From NCBI GenBank assembly GCA_025200525.1, contig CM045762.1, positions 107,906,682 through 107,970,681 of the forward strand: a stretch of 64,000 nucleotides of DNA. Direction: 5' to 3'. This DNA comes from Camellia lanceoleosa. Its lineage: Eukaryota; Streptophyta; Magnoliopsida; Ericales; Theaceae. Below, one piece after another: positions 58,271 through 64,000 of this stretch. Position 1 is the stretch's first letter, and each line of letters starts with the position of its first letter. Under the pieces are notes generated by a model. It was not told where the DNA came from. It saw nothing but the letters and a program-made list of their open reading frames with translations, and made no database searches. The translations under genes and the position numbers were made by a program.

Positions 58271-59471
58271 CTAAACTCATTGATAATTTATAATTGAGTA
58301 TCTATGAAAGTTTATATTTTTTTAGTTACCTACTAAAGTCTTATAAAGCATTGATTTTTCCTTTTATTCAACTACAAATTGAAGGGACAAGTTGTTGAGT
58401 TCACTGCTATGTATAGAGAATTTTGAAGTTGACTTTTGAATTTTAGTCAGAAGTCATTTATTATTCACAATGATTATAATTTGCTAACTTTTTATTTTAT
58501 TTTTTTGGTTGGTTTCTCTATTTTTTTAAGATTGATTGGCCAGCTTGTTCTTTGAAACAAGCATTGGCCCATGAATGGGTAATTTGTATAATCTTGCTGA
58601 CTATTTATTCTCTCTGGATTTGAATTTGCAAATTTGGATGCAAGCTTTATAATTGAACTGATCAGAACTCAATGTCAGAGGGCCTGTTTTTTTTTTTTTT
58701 TTGTTGGTAAGTTTGTTTATCTGTTGATCGGGAGTGCTCTCATTTTCATTTTGTTTTTGAGCATTGTGTTATAGTGTCAACAAACTGACTTTCACTACTT
58801 GCAAAGTAAAGATTTGGAGGTTTGCACTAAACAACAACATAAGGGGTGATTTGAAGAAAATTCAAACTGTTTGACAGTATATGATTGAGATTTGAAAAGT
58901 TGTTGGGTTAAATCTCCAAGGAGATAAACTATAATTTTTATGGTCTTCAATTTGGCATTGTAATTCAAATTTGAGCCAATTTGTGTTCTTTTATATTAAT
59001 TATCAGTTAATTCTCAATCTCTGTTCCTAGTTAAATTTATATAAATTCTTAGTTAATTCTCAATTTCTATTCCTAGTGAAATTCTCAATTAATTGGTCTG
59101 TGTTCTTAAAAATAAAAAATAAAAAATAAAATGACTTTTTTGGAAACAATGCCATTAAATATGTCATCATGACATCACATCTGTTAAAAATGTAGAAAGG
59201 TGGCTTTTTCTAAAAAAAAACGCCACTAAATGGCGTCATCATTACATCATACGCTAATTATGATAGAAAAGTAAGTAGCTTTCAAAGATTTTGTGACGTT
59301 TTAACAAAACGCCGTCTAATGTTTTTAGCGATGCTTTTGAAATGCTGCTAAGCTACTATGGCAACCGTATCTATGACGAAAATATCAAACGTCGCAAAAA
59401 CCTATTGCAGCATTTTTCAAGCCTATAGTGGCATTTTTAAAACGCCGCTAAAAGTCAAATTTATTGCAGTG
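58271..59471 (+). other. CACTA 3' region with subterminal repeats
   Basis: 58271-59100 shows no gene. 59120-59460 has repeats: 'cgccactaaatggcgtcatc', 'aaaacgccgtctaatg', 'gtttttagcgatgc', 'aacgtcgcaaaaacc' type, 'tttaaaacgccgctaaaa'. Some are in opposite orientation and could bind a CACTA transposase, as subterminal repeats do in this superfamily. Confidence 0.6.
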
Positions 59472-60027
59472 CCACTTTACACCATTCGACAATTCCAAAA
59501 CCCTCTAAATATCAACTAATATATCCTAAGTTTAAAACCCATATGGTTTCACTTGATTTTCTTACCAAAAGAATTAGTTACAATTAATTATATCTAAACA
59601 GGTTGTTTTCTACAACACTTCAAAGAGATTAAAGGTTCTTTTAGTATGCCTGAGCAATCAATGCAAGGCCAAAAATGTAAGAAACTAGACTTGTAACCAG
59701 TTCTAACGGAGATGTTGATTTGATAATTTTTGGATTTATACCCAAAGAGAATGACACTTCCAAAGTTACTATTTTGTACTAGTTTTCTGGATAGATTTGA
59801 ACGCATCAGTTTATATAGATTTTGATTTCCAAAAACTATAAGAAAATTCTAGTATGGAATTCATTATGTAATTAGATTACTATAAAAATCTTAGCTTAAA
59901 ATTCGTTCGTTTAATATGGTTCCAAATTTCTAAAGCATGCGATTTTGTACAAAATTTTTGGACTAAGAATTACACCCATTTTTTACACATGAATTTAGTT
60001 TCTCAAATTTCTTAATAGTATATATGT
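59472..60027 (-). repeat. LTR-like unit, continuation after the CACTA insertion
   Basis: Resumes the unit interrupted at 44083 and starts with the duplicated cca. No coding sequence. Interrupted again by the LTR that starts near 60028. Confidence 0.45.
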
Positions 60028-60309
60028 TGTCATGACCCAAACCCGCCCCTATAGGTTTAGTGTCGTAACTGACCAGTAATCATGGGATCATCGAAGGCCT
60101 CTGAACAAATTAACGCATAATAAGGGGCTAGCGGAAGTAATTATATGGGGGATTTGGTCATAGCCCCCTCACTATCTAATTTCTCTTTCAAAAGGACAAG
60201 AATTATATAAGTACTTTCAAAATCTCCTGATATTTTAAAACTTGTTTCTTTTACTATATTACCCTCATATCTATCAGCTCTCCTATTAAGACATTTTCAC
60301 TATGTATTT

Positions 60310-60640
60310 CAGAGTAAAATTTTACTTTGTATGAAAGTAAAATTTTAATTTTATACAGAGTAAAATTTTACTTTCATACAGAGTAAAATTTTACTTTAGT
60401 TTCGAGTGTAAAATTTTACTTTCATACAGAGTAAAATTTTACTCTGTATAAAAGTAAAATTTTACTCTGAATAAGAGTAAAACTTTACACTCTGAAACTA
60501 AAAGTAAAATTTTACTCTGAAAAATAAGTAAACTGTGAGACTCTGAAGCTAAAAATAAAATTTTATTCAGATAAAGTAAAATTTACCAAATGAAAAAACA
60601 GAGCAATAGAACCAGAGTAAAATTTTACTCCACAAATCGG
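60310..60640. repeat. Array of the palindrome GTAAAATTTTAC
   Basis: The self-complementary 12-mer GTAAAATTTTAC, or a one-base variant, occurs about ten or more times in some 330 bases, joined by short linkers such as 'tctgtat', 'tttcatacaga' and 'tctgaa'. The linkers are partly palindromic too, so the array can be read in either direction. Confidence 0.8.
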
Positions 60641-61158
60641 TGAATCGGTTGTTCAAAGAATGTTTCAAACCGAGAGTCGAGCAATGCAAAGAAAGAGTCA
60701 CTGGTTTTATGAAAATAAGCCAATTTTCAGTCTAAAGTGAAAACAACCTGTAAATTTTCAATTTTCAATTTTCAATCTTCTCAAACCAACACAAATATTA
60801 AAATCCATTGCATAATTATTATTTTTTCATATTATAAAAAAAAACATGTCTTAACTACGATATTCTTTAGCATGCAAATACACAGTCCATATCTAACAAT
60901 TCCTCGCGACCTTGTAATAAGTAAAGTGTTACAATAGCAATAATACATATATATATACATACATATCCACACACAAACATATTCATATAAATGTTTATAT
61001 TTATGGTAAAAAAGAAATCAGATTCAATCGAGTAAATCGATGATAGCGGAGTTCAGAAAAAAAATATATATATAGCGCAGAAGTCGGATTGAAATCGTAG
61101 TTTCTCGCACATAAATGAAACGAGTGAATCGAATCGAAACGATCAGAGTGAAATGATC

Positions 61159-61162
<4 letters not shown>

Positions 61163-61194
<32 letters not shown>

Positions 61195-61290
61195 GGAGAG
61201 TTGGCCATAGAGATCTCGCTGACTTCATTGGGATCAAGCCAAACCTAGCCTCTGCTGCACTTGAGGTCACCGCCATGACTTGTTGAAGGA
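61163..61290 (-). pseudogene. Exon-like segment inside the TIR element
   Basis: On the minus strand an ATG opens MAVTSSAAEARFGLIPMKSA, RSLWPTLL, then a (CT)n run (61163-61190 as gagaga on the plus strand). It is G/C-richer than the rest of the element and could be a captured first exon, as is common in Pack-type elements. I do not recognise the protein. Confidence 0.3.
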
Positions 61291-62016
61291 GAAGCTTTGT
61301 GTATATATGAGGGTATAATAGTCTGATAAAATATTTAAATAATAAATTTTGTCTTTTATGCAAAACTTTATAATTATGAGGGGGTTTAGAAAGTATAATT
61401 TTTTTGTTAGTCCTTCTAACAATGAAAGGTAGATAAAGGGGATTTATAGCCAAATTTCCCTAATTATAAACATACAACATCCATAGAGTCGTGTAGACAT
61501 ACATAGGACATAAAAAATTAAAACTTATTTTTATATACAATACAAGACGTCATAATTACAGTAGTCTTACGTCACCAAAACCCACATATACAGATCTTAC
61601 AAAATCTTATTCAAATGAAACATAAGAAAATGAAAGTCTTAAACTTGATTCACAAAAACTTGATCACATCTCAAACAGGAACCTCGTCAGGAGGCACAAA
61701 AGTTGGTTGACAGAAAAGAACTCCAAGCAACCTCGCTGAGCCTAGTCTTGAATGTGATCACCTACATACATAAATAATAGAATGAGTTGGAGCCCAGTGA
61801 ATAACAACAGAGTAAAGGGGTTACGAATGATGTCCAAAACAGATTCAGAAATCAGAGTTGATATTAGAAACAGTTTTAGATTCACATACTTATACAGATT
61901 TCATAAGCAGTTATATGTGGCACATCCATTAGCTATTAGATCAGATTGGTCATAAGACCCATACGCATAGTCAGTACCGATAACCATAAAGGTCAACATC
62001 TTTGTACACAAATAGC

Positions 62017-62180
62017 CATGGTATTGTTACCCCCAGGTGAGGGCCACGTGAACATAAGTCGCGGTATTGTTACCCCCAAGCGAGGGCCACATGAACATTA
62101 GCCACGGAATTGTTACCCTCGAGAGAGGGCTGCATGCATATTGGCCATGGTATTCTTACCCCCGGGCGAGGGCCACATGA
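62017..62180 (-). repeat. 43-bp tandem repeat, four copies
   Basis: Units start catggtattg, cgcggtattg, cacggaattg and catggtattc, and contain 'ttacccccaggtgagggcca' variants ending catgaac plus 3-9 bases. One unit has diverged (ctcgagagaggg). Confidence 0.8.
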
Positions 62181-62594
62181 ACTAAGGATGCCACAAATAC
62201 GTTTCAAGAAAAAAAGAAAAAAGAAAAAAAAACATCATTAATGGTTCATAAAATAGCATTTTAGAAAATAGATCATATCATTTCAGTCATAAAATATTTA
62301 AAGACAAACATAGCTTTACAAAGTTGTTACTCACAGATTGCTCCAATAAAAGAAGAGTTGAAATAGTCGGATCAACGATCTATGGTGCGTGACCTACACA
62401 AACACATAATGAATACACATTGAAACACATGCTTGGAAAACACATAACTCATTCCTTATCTATCTTGGAGTGTTTCTAATCCTTATCCTCATTATTGTGT
62501 CTTAATTAAGGCTGAGGAATGCCTAGGATAAAATGAGGATGCCAAAATATAACTTAAAACACTTAGTCAAATTTTAAAAAAATAGGGCAGTTCA

Positions 62595-62940
62595 CTCGAG
62601 CGCAACGTTAGTCGTTCGAGTGGTTTGTAAAGTTTGCAAAAGTACGGGTTGCATGATGTTTACGCTCGACGGTCATTTGACGGTCGCTTGAGCCAAGGAT
62701 TAAGCAAATAAGGTCTTTGCTCAAGCGCAACTTTGGTTGCTCGAGTGGTCTGCAAAATTTTGTAAAACTTCTGGGAGCAAGAATTTTACGCTCGAGCTTA
62801 GACTTCTTCGCTCGAGCGGAGGTACAAATGTAAGGGTGGTTGCTCGAGCACAGGTTCTGCCACTCGAGCCAACCCCCAAACTCTGCAAAAGTACTGGGAG
62901 CTCGCATTCTTCGCTCAAGCGCAGACTCCACCGCTTGAGC
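62595..62940 (-). promoter_or_regulatory. CTCGAG pair array in the solo LTR
   Basis: Pairs start at 62595/62615, 62665/62687 (22 bp, mutated), 62720/62740, 62791/62811, 62843/62863 and 62914/62934. Five of six have exactly 20-bp spacing although several members have changed to CTCAAG, CTTGAG or TTCGAG. Pairs are set in a longer repeat containing 'aagtactgggag' and 'attcttcgctc'. Confidence 0.65.
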
Positions 62941-63939
62941 GGAGAGTGCAAATTCTAGAATTTCCAAATTTGCTTCCCAAATTCAAAACTCAATTTCAAA
63001 GCTTCAAAACATATCCTTTTGGGATAAAACTTGATAAAACATTAAGAAACTCATAGTATATGATGAATTACAAATCATTTCGCAAAATCAAGCCCAAAGT
63101 TTTGCCAATTGTATAAAACAAAACTTGAAACTTCCAAAACATAACGGGCATGAATTGTTATGAACTCTAACCTTCCAAAACATGATCAAATGATATAAAT
63201 TGGCACGCAACTTGATGAATTTCCAAAACCAAGGTGAAAGAATGACATGCATGAGAGAATTACTTGAAATTAACTTCAAAATGTTTAGAATGCACATACA
63301 TACATGATTCCTCTCAAAATTATATATCTAACTTCAATTCTCATACTAATCTACTTAATTTTCTTGAATTCATTCTCATATTGATTCAAACTCATAGTTT
63401 ATTGGTTGAATTCTTACCTTAAGCTTGAGTTCACAAGTGTGGAAGCTTAACTCTCTTGAGTCTTCCTCAATTCCTCCAAATTTTCTCCAATTCTCTTATG
63501 TCCTCAACCCTCTTCTATGTTTTTCCTCTCTCTCACGTTTTGAGCTCAAAAGATGAGGAGATGAAGTTGTAAAATAATGGCCCTAAGTCAATAATTTGCC
63601 TTACGTAGGCTTGATTAAAAAATTTCACTAATGACTAATTAATTGGCTTTATTTATTCTAATTATTTGGTTCCAAATCAAATTTCAATTAATCCTACCAT
63701 AAATTTCTAAAATTTCCAAATAACACATAACCCAAGTTAATTTCATAGTCAGATGCCGATAAGGCCTTCAATTCGCATAATGAAACAAAAACATAGATAG
63801 ATCTTTCTATAACAAACAGATATAAATGTAATTAACATATAACACATGCAATTAACGCAGAATTTCATTTTAATTACTTATTATGCCTTCTTAATTAAAG
63901 ATCATAAGCTAATCACAGGTCGGGATTGTTACAAATATA

Positions 63940-64000
63940 TACAAAATACATGCACCTACAATCTCTTCATCAATGAAATAAATAATAATAGAATAAGGAT
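63940..64000. other. Outer LTR-like unit, end of window
   Basis: AT-rich sequence after the solo LTR, presumably the continuation of the unit seen at 59472-60027. No gene. Confidence 0.35.

Larger units (their letters stand above)
44084..59471 (+). mobile_element. CACTA transposon (non-autonomous) carrying host-gene fragments, 15.4 kb with nested element
   Basis: The left end is CACTACAACAAAAGC; the right end, in reverse complement, is CACTGCAATAAATTTGAC. The flanking triplets match: cca at 44081-44083 and cca at 59472-59474, the 3-bp target duplication expected for CACTA. Subterminal repeats (aacgccgctaaa, gcgatgc, gtcgcaaaaac) are clear at 59200-59460. Without the nested gypsy element (46749-56468) it is about 5.7 kb and shows no transposase, so it depended on another element. 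It carries pieces of an ARM-repeat gene, a katanin p80 gene and a LINE RNase H. Confidence 0.75.
60146..61460. mobile_element. TIR element of 1.3 kb (Mutator-like or hAT-like)
   Basis: Left end GGGGGATTTGGTCATAGCCC; right end in reverse complement GGGAAATTTGGCTATAAATC, an imperfect terminal inverted repeat. Both sides are flanked by the same 8 bases, taattata (60138-60145 and 61461-61468). An 8-bp duplication suits hAT; G-rich, A/T-following ends resemble Mutator-like elements, whose duplication is usually 9 bp. No transposase is seen. It contains an exon-like segment and a palindrome array. Confidence 0.7.
60028..63933 (-). repeat. Apparently solo gypsy LTR with an insertion
   Basis: On the minus strand it starts TGTAACAATCCCGACC and ends GGGTTTGGGTCATGACA. 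Neither side shows gag or pol, so it looks like a solo LTR left by recombination. After removal of the 1315-bp insertion and one 8-bp duplication it is about 2.58 kb, like the LTR at 33630-36183, whose end it resembles. A tentative atata target duplication (60020-60024 and 63935-63939) requires slightly extended ends and lies in AT-rich DNA. It contains a 43-bp tandem repeat and six CTCGAG-type pairs. Confidence 0.65.

Noticed and set aside
60020..63939. atata target duplication of the solo LTR
   Set aside because: It needs non-standard LTR ends and lies in AT-rich DNA, where a 5-bp match is likely by chance; kept only as tentative.
1..64000. CRISPR array, riboswitch or bacterial operon
   Set aside because: All repeats found are plant-type tandem or LTR repeats, genes have spliceosomal introns, and no prokaryotic gene was seen.
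1..64000. tRNA or rRNA genes
   Set aside because: Only short primer-site complements to tRNA ends were seen; no cloverleaf or ribosomal sequence was recognised by eye.

Overview
The window is plant nuclear DNA made almost entirely of transposable elements. I found no intact single-copy host gene. Evidence for a plant: Ty3/gypsy elements of the Tat lineage (second archaeal-type RNase H, antisense extra ORF) and of the chromodomain Tekay/Del type, Ty1/copia remnants, a CACTA transposon, and fragments that look like land-plant LFR and katanin p80 genes. A eudicot, perhaps a woody one, is my weak inference; the species cannot be read from the sequence. Nearly every ORF is broken.

Layout. 1-15072: a degenerate Tat element on the minus strand. 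Its 5' LTR is at 11663-15072, the primer site at 11640-11657, gag and pol run from about 10.9 kb down to 3.7 kb, and an antisense ORF (DUF7745/plant-mobile-domain-like) lies on the plus strand at about 1.7-3.0 kb. 15073-16484: a copia fragment and a CACTA terminus caught between two Tat elements. 16485-26.9 kb: a second Tat element on the plus strand, head to head with the first, with a 4.3-kb 5' LTR, a duplicated gag zinc-finger region, a collapsed pol and a remnant antisense ORF. 27.5-33.0 kb: a three-exon 'putative gypsy-type transposon' (PF04195-like) gene with tandem repeats and two copies of an SR-rich coiled-coil ORF, probably the antisense-ORF end of a third Tat element. 33.0-36.2 kb: the 3' end and LTR of another gypsy family. 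36.2-42.6 kb: AT-rich DNA with a foldback MITE and a copia element that holds its own insertion.

42.6-64.0 kb is a nested stack. An LTR-like unit beginning at 42617 was cut by a CACTA transposon (44084-59471, matching 'cca' target duplication). That transposon carries intron-containing pieces of an ARM-repeat gene (LFR-like) and a katanin p80 WD40 piece, and was itself cut by a full-length Tekay-like element (46749-56468). The outer unit also took in an LTR (about 60028-63933) that contains a 1.3-kb TIR element (60146-61460, 8-bp target duplication).

The observation I rate highest crosses families. LTRs of three gypsy families share a paired motif, CTCGAG-N14-CTCGAG, with a 20-bp centre-to-centre spacing in every pair but one while the spacer sequence changes. 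The Tat LTRs, a separate lineage, carry GGCC-rich palindromic arrays with 10/11- and 20/21-bp phasing about 100 bp upstream of their TATA boxes. Helically phased palindromic promoter arrays thus seem to have arisen or spread in unrelated retrotransposons here.
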